A DNA stretch of 64,000 nt from Escherichia sp. E4742 (GTDB lineage: Bacteria > Pseudomonadota > Gammaproteobacteria > Enterobacterales > Enterobacteriaceae), in contig NZ_CP040443.1 in the NCBI RefSeq assembly GCF_005843885.1, forward strand, positions 3,410,001 to 3,474,000. The letters run 5' to 3'. Below are positions 48,032 through 59,546 of the stretch, in pieces (position 1 is the stretch's first letter; each line of letters starts with the position of its first letter). Both the position numbers and the translations under genes were made by a program. Under the pieces are notes generated by a model, which had not been told where the DNA came from, did no database searches, and worked only from the letters and a program-made list of their open reading frames with translations.

Positions 48032-48304
48032 GTGAATAAATCTCAATTGATTGACAAGATTGCTGCAGGGGCTGATATCTCTAAAGCTGCGGCTGGCCGT
48101 GCGTTAGATGCTATTATTGCTTCCGTAACTGAATCCCTGAAAGAAGGGGATGATGTAGCACTGGTAGGTTTTGGTACTTTTGCCGTTAAAGAGCGTGCTG
48201 CCCGTACTGGTCGCAACCCGCAGACTGGTAAAGAGATCACCATCGCTGCAGCTAAAGTACCGAGCTTCCGTGCAGGTAAAGCACTGAAAGACGCGGTAAA
48301 CTAA
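48032..48304 (+). CDS. hupB: HupB, DNA-binding protein HU beta
   Basis: Nucleoid-associated protein that bends and compacts DNA as HU alpha-beta heterodimer or homodimer. It has 90 residues and a GTG start at 48032, preceded by AGAGGAAGAG. The beta-arm with [10 protein letters not shown] and the helical N-terminus [18 protein letters not shown] are typical. Single gene with its own terminator. Confidence 0.99.
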
Positions 48305-48337
48305 GTGTTGTCCCCATTGGGGATGTGACGAAGTTCA

Positions 48338-48367
48338 AGGGCGCATCTACTGATGTGCCTTTTTTAT
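48338..48367 (+). terminator. Rho-independent terminator of hupB
   Basis: Stem AAGGGCGCATC / GATGTGCCTT (one wobble, short TACT loop) followed by TTTTTTAT. Confidence 0.85.
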
Positions 48368-48495
48368 TTGTATTCCGTGACTTTCTGCGCATTGTGGGCT
48401 GACAATTGCCCCCGTTTCTTGTCACAATAGGCCTTTGCGCGCAGCGATAAGTTGCGTGAGGTATACAGTCATCTACAGCGGAGTGTTGTTACACC

Positions 48496-50941
<2,446 letters not shown>

Positions 50942-50982
50942 TGGCCTCTGTACTTATAACAACAACGTAAGGTTATTGCGCT

Positions 50983-51381
50983 ATGCAAACACAAATCAAA
51001 GTTCGTGGATATCATCTCGACGTCTACCAGCACGTAAACAACGCCCGCTACCTTGAGTTTCTCGAAGAAGCCCGCTGGGATGGACTGGAAAACAGTGACA
51101 GTTTTCAATGGATGACCGCCCATAACATCGCTTTCGTGGTGGTAAATATCAATATCAACTATCGCCGCCCGGCGGTATTAAGTGACTTGTTAACCATTAC
51201 GAGCCAGTTACAGCAATTAAACGGTAAAAGCGGCATCTTAAGCCAGGTCATCACTCTGGAGCCGGAAGGGCAGGTGGTCGCGGATGCGCTTATCACGTTT
51301 GTTTGTATCGATCTTAAAACGCAGAAGGCTTTAGCTCTGGAAGGGGAGCTGCGCGAAAAGCTGGAGCAGATGGTTAAGTAA
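50983..51381 (+). CDS. fadM: FadM, long-chain acyl-CoA thioesterase III
   Basis: Hot-dog thioesterase that hydrolyses long-chain acyl-CoAs, notably dienoyl-CoA by-products of oleate breakdown. It has 132 residues. The catalytic Asp and context are in YHLDVYQHVNNARYLEFLEEARW (4-hydroxybenzoyl-CoA thioesterase type). Single gene with a FadR site upstream and a REP-type hairpin downstream. Confidence 0.96.
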   Translation: MQTQIKVRGYHLDVYQHVNNARYLEFLEEARWDGLENSDSFQWMTAHNIAFVVVNININYRRPAVLSDLLTITSQLQQLNGKSGILSQVITLEPEGQVVADALITFVCIDLKTQKALALEGELREKLEQMVK

Positions 51382-51390
51382 ACGTTTTGT

Positions 51391-51421
51391 TGTGCCGGAT
51401 GCTCAAGCCGCATCCGGCAAC
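51391..51421. repeat. REP-type hairpin fadM/queC
   Basis: Stem TGCCGGATGC / GCATCCGGCA with a TCAAGCC loop (51393-51419), a single REP in the gap between convergent fadM and queC; no other terminator is seen there. Confidence 0.8.
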
Positions 51422-51432
51422 ACCCGGAATAA

Positions 51433-52128
51433 TTACTTCAACCCTGTTTTCTGCTTCATCGCCGCCATCACAGCCGGTTTATCGGCCAGATAATGATTCA
51501 ACCCGTTACTACGCAGATTACATGCAGCACAATGACCGCAACCGTCGCCTTTGATGCCGTTATAGCAGGTCAGCGTTTCGTTACGCACTAAATCCAGCTT
51601 GCCGTAATAATCCGCCAGCGCCCAGGTTTCTGCTTTATCAATCCACATCAGCGGCGTTTCAAAACGAATATCTTTCGCCATGCCCAGACTGACGGCATGG
51701 TTCAGTGCTTTCACAAACTCATCGCGGCAATCCGGGTAACCGGAGAAATCCGTTTCGCAGACGCCGGTAATCACTGCTTCGGCTTTTACCTGGTACGCAT
51801 ATATTGCCGCCAGCGTCAGGAACAGAATATTACGCCCAGGGACAAACGTATTCGGGATACCATCGGCTTCAGGTTCATAATCGGGCACTGGAATGCTGTC
51901 ACGCGTCAGACTGCTGACTGCCAGCTCGTTAAGCAGGGTGACATCCAGCACCTTATGCGCGCGTGCGCCCAGTTTCAGCGCCAGATCGCGCGCGACGTCG
52001 ATCTCTGCGCGATGGCGCTGACCGTAATCAAACGTCACGCAATGGACTTCATCATATTGCTGCAATGCCTGTACCAGACAGGTGGTGGAGTCCTGACCAC
52101 CACTGAACACAACGACAGCACGTTTCAT
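51433..52128 (-). CDS. queC: QueC, 7-cyano-7-deazaguanine synthase
   Basis: ATP-dependent conversion of carboxy-deazaguanine to preQ0, the queuosine precursor later used by Tgt (encoded about 38 kb away in this window). It has 231 residues. PP-loop SGGQDST at residues 9-15; C-terminal zinc cysteines in CYNGIKGDGCGHCAAC. Minus strand, with ybaE upstream on the same strand. Confidence 0.98.
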   Translation of the reverse strand: MKRAVVVFSGGQDSTTCLVQALQQYDEVHCVTFDYGQRHRAEIDVARDLALKLGARAHKVLDVTLLNELAVSSLTRDSIPVPDYEPEADGIPNTFVPGRNILFLTLAAIYAYQVKAEAVITGVCETDFSGYPDCRDEFVKALNHAVSLGMAKDIRFETPLMWIDKAETWALADYYGKLDLVRNETLTCYNGIKGDGCGHCAACNLRSNGLNHYLADKPAVMAAMKQKTGLK

Positions 52129-52192
52129 AAATTATCCTGCTAAATCGATAAAAACGTTATGGTAACGCCTGCGGTTAACCCGGGCCAGCTCT

Positions 52193-53893
52193 TCATTGCG
52201 ACGGTGCGGGTAGCCAGGCCTCGGTAAATTCAAACCAGCCGCGCGGTGTCAGTCGCACACCGTTCACGCCTGGCGGCGCACTAATGCGATAGTGATAGTT
52301 GAACAGTGGTGTCAGCGTTGCGTCAGCCATTAACTGGCTAAACACCGTTTTCAGGGCATTAAATCGGTTTTCTTCATCAGGCATTACTTGCACGGCATCC
52401 AGTGTCGATTGCAGATGTGCGTATGTACTGGCAGTAAAAACATGTGGCCACAGCGGATCGCAGCGCAGCCACTGTTCAAGGGTATATTCCGGCGCTTCGC
52501 CAATTAATCTGTCGCCCATCATGAGGTCTGCTTGCTCCAGTGGCGTGGCTCCATCCCAGTTTTTCGCGTTATGAAAAATAATCTTTAGCTCGCAACCTTC
52601 TGCTGCCAGCGTCGTTCGTAGCTGTTCTGCCATGGCATGAAGTTCCACCGGCAGGTGATAAACCAGCGTCAAGGTTTCCGGTAGTTTGACCTCATCCGGT
52701 ACTTGCCATTGCGGAATAGTCCAGCCAGGCAGCAATGCATGACTGGCGGTGATCAGATTTTCTCCGACTTCTAACGTTTGTAGTAAACCGGATTGATGAA
52801 TAATGGTGATCACTTTTCGTGCCTGCCAGAGAGTCAGTCGGGGGCTTTTGCGCAACGTTAAATAGCAAAAACCTAAACTGATGCCGCTACTGACCTGACT
52901 GACCCGTGGCAATTCCTCTGGTTTGCCGATGGTGATTTGGACGGGATGCCGACAACTCGTACCCAAATCTTTTTCAAAAAGCGGCGGGGTTATCCAGTAC
53001 TCAACCGCTTTTAGTAGCGGATGACGTAAATGGTAATAATCATGGCTTTCAAGGCGCACCAGCTCCGGTGTGAATTGTGTTAAGCGGAAAGGTCCGGTTC
53101 CTACCAGTGGTAATTGCGGATGCGCCAGATGGCAGCAATAGCTCGCCAGTCGGTGTGCCAGCCAGTAATCGGGACGATTTAAAAAGAAGGTCAGACACTG
53201 CGGGTGGGTGACTTCAATACGCTGCACGCTAATAAATAACTGCCTCAGGGCAGGCAACTGTAGCAGCATTAGCAAGCGTTGATGTAGCTGTGTTGCTTTT
53301 ACTGCATCACCGTTATGCCAGTGTAAGGTTGAGCGAAGATAAAAATCCCAGCGTAACCCGTCAGCAGACGTTTCCCAGTGATGCGCTAAATCGCCAATTG
53401 GGCGCTGGGAGTTATTGTCGAAACGGCTCAGGCCGGAAAAAATTTGCCCGGCGAGATGCTGTTCGGCACGTCCGGCTAAAAAACCCGGTTGCAGTGGTTC
53501 GAGCGGGCGATAATAAGGAATACGCAATGTCGGGGTATCGTTTTGCCATTGCCCGCCCATAAACGGTTGTAACATGGTACGCAGTTCGCCAGGCGCCAGC
53601 TGCGCGAGTTCCAGCACATCCTGTTGTTTTCCACTTTCCAGCGCCTGTTCCATCATCGTATTGCGCAGGGATTCCGGCGTCACCAGAAAGCGCAGTTGCC
53701 CGCGTTTTCCGCGCCCGGATTGCGCCTGCCACTCCAGCCATCCCGCATCCTGCGCCTGACGCAACAATGTGCGTACATGGCGTTCGCTGCAAAAGCAACG
53801 TTCTGCCAGTTCGCTGACGGTAACGGATTGTGGTGCTCCGGCGGAAGGTTGCCACAAACGTTGATACTGGTTAAGACGATTAAGCAGTCGCAT
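52193..53893 (-). CDS. ybaE: YbaE, SgrR-like regulator with solute-binding domain
   Basis: 566-residue protein from the ATG at 53891-53893 (MRLLNRLNQYQRLW); five more in-frame codons upstream are unlikely. The N-terminal winged helix (about 1-110, with SVTVSELAERCFCSERHVRTLLRQAQDAGWLEW) is followed by a long periplasmic-binding-protein-type domain resembling oligopeptide-binding SBPs (about 115-560). This matches SgrR, which senses sugar-phosphate stress, but the ligand and targets of YbaE are not established. No signal peptide, so cytoplasmic. Adjacent to divergent cof. Confidence 0.93.
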   Translation of the reverse strand: MRLLNRLNQYQRLWQPSAGAPQSVTVSELAERCFCSERHVRTLLRQAQDAGWLEWQAQSGRGKRGQLRFLVTPESLRNTMMEQALESGKQQDVLELAQLAPGELRTMLQPFMGGQWQNDTPTLRIPYYRPLEPLQPGFLAGRAEQHLAGQIFSGLSRFDNNSQRPIGDLAHHWETSADGLRWDFYLRSTLHWHNGDAVKATQLHQRLLMLLQLPALRQLFISVQRIEVTHPQCLTFFLNRPDYWLAHRLASYCCHLAHPQLPLVGTGPFRLTQFTPELVRLESHDYYHLRHPLLKAVEYWITPPLFEKDLGTSCRHPVQITIGKPEELPRVSQVSSGISLGFCYLTLRKSPRLTLWQARKVITIIHQSGLLQTLEVGENLITASHALLPGWTIPQWQVPDEVKLPETLTLVYHLPVELHAMAEQLRTTLAAEGCELKIIFHNAKNWDGATPLEQADLMMGDRLIGEAPEYTLEQWLRCDPLWPHVFTASTYAHLQSTLDAVQVMPDEENRFNALKTVFSQLMADATLTPLFNYHYRISAPPGVNGVRLTPRGWFEFTEAWLPAPSQ

Positions 53894-53992
53894 ATAAACC
53901 CGGAACAATATTTTTTATCTATTCACTATTACTTCCGTATATATCAAGTGATACTCAATCACCATTAACCGTGTCACAGAGTGGAGAAAGAA

Positions 53993-54811
53993 ATGGCTCG
54001 TCTGGCTGCATTTGATATGGACGGCACTTTATTGATGCCTGACCATCATTTAGGTGAGAAAACTCTCTCTACTCTGGCGCGCCTGCGTGAACGCGATATT
54101 ACCCTTACATTTGCTACGGGGCGTCATGCGTTGGAGATGCAGCATATTCTCGGGGCGCTATCGCTGGATGCGTATTTAATTACCGGCAACGGCACGCGTG
54201 TGCACTCTCTGGAAGGCGAGCTTTTACATCGTGATGATTTACCTGCGGATGTGGCGGAGCTGGTGCTGTATCAGCAATGGGATACCCGAGCCAGCATGCA
54301 TATCTTCAATGACGATGGTTGGTTTACCGGGAAAGAGATCCCTGCGCTATTGCAGGCATTTGTCTATAGCGGTTTTCGTTATCAGATAATCGATGTCAAA
54401 AAAATGCCACTCGGCAGTGTCACCAAGATCTGTTTCTGTGGCGATCACGACGATCTTGCACGCTTGCAGATCCAACTACACGAAGCTTTAGGTGAGCATG
54501 CACATTTGTGTTTTTCCGCGACTGATTGCCTGGAAGTGCTGCCGGTGGGCTGCAATAAAGGCGCTGCGTTGACGGTGCTGACCCAACATTTAGGTTTTTC
54601 GCTGCGTGACTGTATGGCCTTTGGTGACGCGATGAACGATCGCGAAATGTTAGGCAGCGTCGGTAGCGGTTTTATTATGGGCAATGCGATGCCGCAACTG
54701 CGCGCGGAACTCCCTCATTTACCGGTGATTGGACATTGCCGAAATCAGGCGGTCTCTCACTATTTGACGCACTGGCTGGACAATCCACATCTACCTTATT
54801 CCCCCGAATAA
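53993..54811 (+). CDS. cof: Cof, HAD-family phosphatase (HMP-PP hydrolase)
   Basis: HAD superfamily Cof-type phosphatase that hydrolyses 4-amino-2-methyl-5-hydroxymethylpyrimidine diphosphate in thiamine metabolism and several sugar phosphates. It has 272 residues from the ATG at 53993, preceded by GGAGAAAG. Motif I FDMDGTLL with D8 and D10; motif II TFATGR; the C2-type cap in the middle; motif IV in [12 protein letters not shown]. Divergent from ybaE. Confidence 0.96.
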
Positions 54812-54827
54812 CGAGATCCCTTCCAGC

Positions 54828-54852
54828 ACCGGGCAACTGCCCGGTTTTTTTT
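54828..54852 (+). terminator. Rho-independent terminator of cof
   Basis: 7-bp stem ACCGGGC / GCCCGGT with an AACT loop, then eight T residues. Confidence 0.92.
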
Positions 54853-54963
54853 GCCCCGAATTTGTCATTTTGTGCATTCTCTGTGAAATCGCACGGAATA
54901 AATTGTCGCTATTTGGCCTTTAAAATAGAATCAAAAGAGAAAATAATTCTCTGTGGATTGGCT

Positions 54964-55422
54964 ATGTTAGATAAAATTGACCGTAAGCTGCTGGCCTTAC
55001 TACAGCAGGATTGCACCCTCTCTTTGCAGGCACTGGCAGAAGCCGTTAATCTGACAACCACGCCTTGCTGGAAGCGTCTGAAACGGTTGGAAGATGACGG
55101 TATTCTTATCGGCAAAGTCGCGTTACTGGATCCGGAAAAAATTGGCCTGGGTCTGACGGCTTTTGTGCTGATTAAAACGCAACATCACAGCAGTGAATGG
55201 TATTGCCGCTTTGTTACGGTCGTCACGGAAATGCCGGAAGTTCTCGGTTTCTGGCGCATGGCCGGTGAATACGATTATCTGATGCGGGTCCAGGTTGCTG
55301 ATATGAAGCGCTACGATGAGTTTTATAAGCGTCTGGTTAACAGTGTGCCGGGGCTTTCGGACGTCACTTCCAGCTTCGCCATGGAACAGATTAAGTACAC
55401 CACCTCGTTACCTATCGAATAA
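54964..55422 (+). CDS. decR: DecR (YbaO), Lrp-family regulator of cysteine detoxification
   Basis: Lrp/AsnC-family regulator known to activate yhaOM (L-cysteine desulfhydration) in response to cysteine. It has 152 residues from the ATG at 54964 ([17 protein letters not shown]). N-terminal helix-turn-helix (about 18-45: [28 protein letters not shown]) and a C-terminal RAM effector domain ([17 protein letters not shown]). mdlA-mdlB lie 29 bp downstream in the same direction and may share the transcript. Confidence 0.95.
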
Positions 55423-55451
55423 TTATCCAGGATCAGGTCAGGACATAACGC

Positions 55452-57224
55452 GTGCGATTATTTGCTCAACTAAGCTGGTATTTCCGCCGGGAATGGCGCC
55501 GCTATCTCGGGGCTGTCGCCTTGCTGGTCATTATCGCGATGCTGCAACTGGTTCCGCCGAAAGTGGTCGGTATTGTTGTCGATGGCGTGACGGAGCAACA
55601 CTTTACTACCGGGCAGATCCTGATGTGGATCGCCACCATGGTGTTGATTGCAGTCGTGGTTTATCTCCTGCGCTACGTCTGGCGCGTACTGCTGTTCGGT
55701 GCGTCTTATCAACTGGCTGTTGAACTGCGTGAAGATTATTACCGCCAGCTAAGCCGCCAGCATCCAGAGTTTTATCTGCGTCATCGCACGGGCGACCTTA
55801 TGGCCCGTGCGACAAATGACGTCGATCGTGTGGTATTTGCCGCCGGTGAAGGGGTGCTAACGCTGGTGGATTCGCTGGTGATGGGGTGCGCAGTGCTGAT
55901 CATGATGTCAACGCAGATTAGCTGGCAGTTAACTTTAATAGCGCTGTTGCCGATGCCAGTGATGGCAATCATGATTAAACGCAACGGCGACGCGTTGCAT
56001 GAACGCTTTAAGCTGGCACAAGCCGCTTTTTCCAGCCTTAACGATCGTACCCAGGAGAGTCTGACCAGTATTCGCATGATTAAATCCTTTGGTCTGGAGG
56101 ATCGCCAGTCTGCACTGTTCGCCGCAGATGCCGAAGATACCGGTAAGAAAAACATGCGAGTAGCGCGCATTGATGCTCGTTTCGATCCGACCATTTATAT
56201 TGCGATTGGCATGGCGAATTTACTGGCGATTGGCGGTGGTAGTTGGATGGTCGTGCAGGGCAGCTTAACGTTGGGCCAGCTCACCAGTTTTATGATGTAC
56301 CTTGGTTTGATGATTTGGCCGATGTTAGCGCTGGCGTGGATGTTTAACATTGTAGAGCGCGGCAGCGCGGCGTATAGCCGAATTCGTACCATGCTGGCCG
56401 AAGCGCCAGTCGTTATTGATGGTAAAGATAAGGTGCCAGAAGGTCGTGGTGAACTGGATGTGAATATTCGCCAGTTTACGTATCCTCAAACTCATCATCC
56501 TGCGCTCGAGAACATCAGTTTTGCGCTGAAACCGGGTCAGATGCTGGGAATTTGCGGGCCGACCGGCTCTGGCAAGAGTACTGTGCTGTCATTAATTCAA
56601 CGTCATTTTGATGTCACCGAGGGTGATATCCGTTTTCATGATATTCCTTTGACGCAGTTGCAACTCGACAGCTGGCGTAGCCGCCTGGCGGTAGTTAGCC
56701 AGACACCGTTCCTTTTTTCTGACACGGTTGCTAATAACATCGCGCTGGGTTGCCCGAATGCCACCCAGCAAGAGATTGAACACGTAGCGCGGTTAGCCAG
56801 CGTGCATGACGATATTTTGCGTCTGCCGCAAGGTTACGACACAGAAGTGGGTGAGCGCGGCGTGATGCTTTCCGGTGGGCAAAAACAGCGAATCTCCATT
56901 GCCAGGGCATTGCTGGTGAATGCGGAAATCCTCATTCTTGACGATGCTTTATCGGCGGTAGATGGTCGCACGGAATACCAGATTCTACATAACCTGCGCC
57001 AGTGGGGGCAGGGGAGAACGGTGATTATCAGCGCCCATCGCCTTTCTGCCCTGACCGAAGCGAGTGAAATTATTGTGATGCAGCATGGGCATATTGCCCA
57101 GCGCGGCGATCATGATGTGCTGGCGCAACAAAGCGGCTGGTATCGCGATATGTATCGCTATCAACAACTGGAAGCGGCGCTCAACGATGCTCCGGAAAAT
57201 CATGAGGAGGCCGTTGATGCGTAG
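55452..57224 (+). CDS. mdlA: MdlA, ABC transporter half (multidrug-like)
   Basis: Fused permease-ATPase half-transporter of the exporter class; pairs with MdlB, substrate not established. It has 590 residues with a GTG start at 55452. Six membrane segments occupy about 15-310. NBD: Walker A GPTGSGKS (about 369-376), signature LSGGQ near 473, Walker B ILILDDALSAVD (aspartate instead of the usual glutamate after the Walker B Asp, implying a degenerate catalytic site). Its last 8 bases overlap mdlB. Confidence 0.95.
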   Translation: MRLFAQLSWYFRREWRRYLGAVALLVIIAMLQLVPPKVVGIVVDGVTEQHFTTGQILMWIATMVLIAVVVYLLRYVWRVLLFGASYQLAVELREDYYRQLSRQHPEFYLRHRTGDLMARATNDVDRVVFAAGEGVLTLVDSLVMGCAVLIMMSTQISWQLTLIALLPMPVMAIMIKRNGDALHERFKLAQAAFSSLNDRTQESLTSIRMIKSFGLEDRQSALFAADAEDTGKKNMRVARIDARFDPTIYIAIGMANLLAIGGGSWMVVQGSLTLGQLTSFMMYLGLMIWPMLALAWMFNIVERGSAAYSRIRTMLAEAPVVIDGKDKVPEGRGELDVNIRQFTYPQTHHPALENISFALKPGQMLGICGPTGSGKSTVLSLIQRHFDVTEGDIRFHDIPLTQLQLDSWRSRLAVVSQTPFLFSDTVANNIALGCPNATQQEIEHVARLASVHDDILRLPQGYDTEVGERGVMLSGGQKQRISIARALLVNAEILILDDALSAVDGRTEYQILHNLRQWGQGRTVIISAHRLSALTEASEIIVMQHGHIAQRGDHDVLAQQSGWYRDMYRYQQLEAALNDAPENHEEAVDA

Positions 57225-58998
57225 TTTTAGTCAACTCTGGCCGACTCTGAAGCGCCTGTTAGCTTACGGTTCACCATGGCGTAAACCGCTGGGTATCGCA
57301 GTGTTGATGATGTGGGTGGCAGCGGCGGCAGAAGTGAGCTGCCCGCTGCTCGTCAGTTACTTTATCGACAATATGGTGGCGAAAAATAATCTACCGCTGA
57401 AAATGGTTGTCGGGCTGGCAGCGGCATATGTCGTACTGCAACTGTTTGCCGCCGGGCTACATTACGCGCAGTCGCTGTTATTTAACCGGGCGGCAGTAGG
57501 CGTTGTACAACAGTTACGTACCGATGTGATGGATGCTGCACTGCGCCAACCGTTGAGTGAGTTTGATACTCAACCGGTCGGGCAGGTGATTTCCCGCGTT
57601 ACCAATGATACTGAAGTTATCCGAGATCTGTACGTTACCGTGGTCGCGACCGTTTTGCGTAGTGCCGCACTGGTAGGGGCGATGCTGGTAGCGATGTTCA
57701 GTCTCGACTGGCGAATGGCGCTGGTAGCGATAATGATATTCCCGGTTGTGCTGGTGGTGATGGTGATATACCAGCGTTACAGTACGCCGATTGTCCGCCG
57801 TGTACGCGCCTATCTGGCTGATATCAACGACGGCTTTAACGAAGTTATTAACGGCATGAGCGTTATCCAGCAGTTCCGCCAGCAGGCTCGATTTGGCGAA
57901 CGTATGGGCGAAGCCAGCCGTTCACACTATATGGCGCGAATGCAAACGCTACGGCTGGACGGCTTTTTACTGCGTCCCCTGCTGAGTCTGTTTTCATCGC
58001 TCATTCTTTGTGGCTTGTTGATGCTGTTTGGCTTCTCCGCCAGCGGCACCATTGAAGTGGGCGTGCTGTATGCGTTTATCAGCTATTTGGGGCGACTTAA
58101 CGAACCCTTAATCGAACTGACCACGCAGCAGGCGATGCTGCAACAGGCTGTTGTTGCTGGCGAGCGTGTGTTTGAACTGATGGACGGACCGCGCCAGCAA
58201 TATGGCAATGATGATCGCCCGTTACAGAGCGGCACCATTGAAGTCGATAACGTGTCGTTTGCATATCGCGATGACAATCTGGTGCTGAAAAATATTAATC
58301 TTGCCGTTCCTTCGCGCAGCTTTGTGGCGTTGGTGGGGCATACCGGTAGCGGCAAAAGTACCCTGGCAAGTTTGCTGATGGGCTATTACCCACTAACAGA
58401 AGGTGAGATTCGCCTCGATGAACGTCCGTTAAGTTCGCTCAGTCATAGCGCGCTGCGTCAGGGCGTGGCGATGGTGCAGCAAGATCCGGTAGTGCTGGCG
58501 GATACTTTCCTTGCCAATGTGACGCTGGGGCGAGATATCTCCGAAGAACGTGTCTGGCAGGCGCTGGAAACAGTACAACTGGCGGAGCTGGCGCGCAGCA
58601 TGAGCGACGGTATTTATACGCCGCTTGGCGAACAGGGGAATAATCTCTCGGTCGGGCAAAAGCAACTGCTGGCGCTGGCACGTGTGCTGGTAGAGACACC
58701 GCAAATACTGATCCTTGATGAAGCAACCGCCAGTATTGATTCCGGTACTGAACAGGCGATTCAACGCGCCCTTGCGGCGGTGCGTGAACAAACAACGCTT
58801 GTGGTGATTGCTCACCGCTTATCGACCATTGTTGATGCTGACACCATTCTGGTGCTTCATCGTGGGCAAGCAGTGGAGCAGGGTACTCACCAGCAACTGC
58901 TGGCCGCCCAGGGGCGCTACTGGCAGATGTATCAACTGCAACTTGCGGGCGAAGAGCTGGCAGCCAGCGTGCGTGAAGATGAATCATTGAGCGCCTGA
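57217..58998 (+). CDS. mdlB: MdlB, ABC transporter half (multidrug-like)
   Basis: 593-residue partner of MdlA from the ATG at 57217 (MRSFSQLWPTLKRLL). Six membrane segments (about 20-310); NBD with Walker A GHTGSGKS near 374, signature LSVGQ (V replaces the usual G) near 477, and Walker B ILILDEATASID with an intact glutamate. The split of canonical and non-canonical residues between MdlA and MdlB suggests a heterodimer with one catalytically competent site. Overlaps mdlA by 8 bp. Confidence 0.95.
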   Translation: MRSFSQLWPTLKRLLAYGSPWRKPLGIAVLMMWVAAAAEVSCPLLVSYFIDNMVAKNNLPLKMVVGLAAAYVVLQLFAAGLHYAQSLLFNRAAVGVVQQLRTDVMDAALRQPLSEFDTQPVGQVISRVTNDTEVIRDLYVTVVATVLRSAALVGAMLVAMFSLDWRMALVAIMIFPVVLVVMVIYQRYSTPIVRRVRAYLADINDGFNEVINGMSVIQQFRQQARFGERMGEASRSHYMARMQTLRLDGFLLRPLLSLFSSLILCGLLMLFGFSASGTIEVGVLYAFISYLGRLNEPLIELTTQQAMLQQAVVAGERVFELMDGPRQQYGNDDRPLQSGTIEVDNVSFAYRDDNLVLKNINLAVPSRSFVALVGHTGSGKSTLASLLMGYYPLTEGEIRLDERPLSSLSHSALRQGVAMVQQDPVVLADTFLANVTLGRDISEERVWQALETVQLAELARSMSDGIYTPLGEQGNNLSVGQKQLLALARVLVETPQILILDEATASIDSGTEQAIQRALAAVREQTTLVVIAHRLSTIVDADTILVLHRGQAVEQGTHQQLLAAQGRYWQMYQLQLAGEELAASVREDESLSA

Positions 58999-59033
58999 AT
59001 AGCGCAAAATTTCATCGGTGGTGCAAAAATGTA

Positions 59034-59063
59034 ACGCACTGTGCACTGTCATAGTGCGTTTTT
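59034..59063 (+). terminator. Possible mdlB terminator overlapping an NtrC-type site
   Basis: 7-bp stem ACGCACT (59034-59040) / AGTGCGT (59053-59059) with a 12-base loop and TTTTT directly after. It would end mdlAB, but its bases also form an NtrC-type palindrome. Confidence 0.55.
59042..59058. promoter_or_regulatory. NtrC-type binding site upstream of glnK
   Basis: TGCACT-GTCA-TAGTGCG resembles the NtrC consensus TGCACCNNNNTGGTGCA (10 of 13 fixed positions). A second half-site, TGGTGCA, lies at 59019-59025. Both sit upstream of the sigma-54 promoter, as expected for an NtrC-activated gene. Confidence 0.75.
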
Positions 59064-59110
59064 ATTTTCAATCTTCTTAACTTCCTGCTCTCTTTCTCGT
59101 TTTTCATTTC

Positions 59111-59126
59111 TGGCACACCGCTTGCA
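59111..59126 (+). promoter_or_regulatory. Sigma-54 promoter of glnK-amtB
   Basis: TGGCAC-ACCGC-TTGCA is an exact match to the RpoN -24/-12 consensus TGGCACN5TTGCA, 53 bp before glnK. Confidence 0.93.
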
Positions 59127-59178
59127 ATACCTTCTTCGTGTAGCAGAACCATTACCGAATTCTGACCGGAGGGGATCT

Positions 59179-59517
59179 ATGAAGCTGGTGACCGTGATAA
59201 TCAAACCATTCAAGCTGGAGGACGTTCGTGAAGCGTTATCTTCCATTGGTATTCAGGGCCTGACCGTCACCGAAGTGAAAGGTTTCGGGCGTCAGAAGGG
59301 CCATGCTGAGCTGTACAGGGGCGCGGAATACAGCGTCAATTTCCTGCCAAAAGTAAAAATTGATGTGGCGATTGCTGATGATCAACTTGATGAAGTGATC
59401 GATATCGTCAGTAAGGCGGCTTACACCGGAAAAATTGGCGATGGCAAAATATTCGTCGCTGAATTGCAACGCGTCATTCGTATTCGTACCGGCGAAGCCG
59501 ACGAAGCGGCGCTGTAA
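59179..59517 (+). CDS. glnK: GlnK, PII-type nitrogen regulatory protein
   Basis: Trimeric PII protein that senses ATP/ADP, 2-oxoglutarate and nitrogen status; uridylylated on Tyr51 by GlnD, and in its deuridylylated form blocks AmtB. It has 112 residues from the ATG at 59179, preceded by GGAGGGG. The T-loop is GRQKGHAELYRGAEYSVNFL, with Y51. Followed after 29 bp by amtB, the standard glnK-amtB pair under sigma-54 control. Confidence 0.99.
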   Translation: MKLVTVIIKPFKLEDVREALSSIGIQGLTVTEVKGFGRQKGHAELYRGAEYSVNFLPKVKIDVAIADDQLDEVIDIVSKAAYTGKIGDGKIFVAELQRVIRIRTGEADEAAL

Positions 59518-59546
59518 TCTCTGGCACACAGCAACAGGAACGAAAA

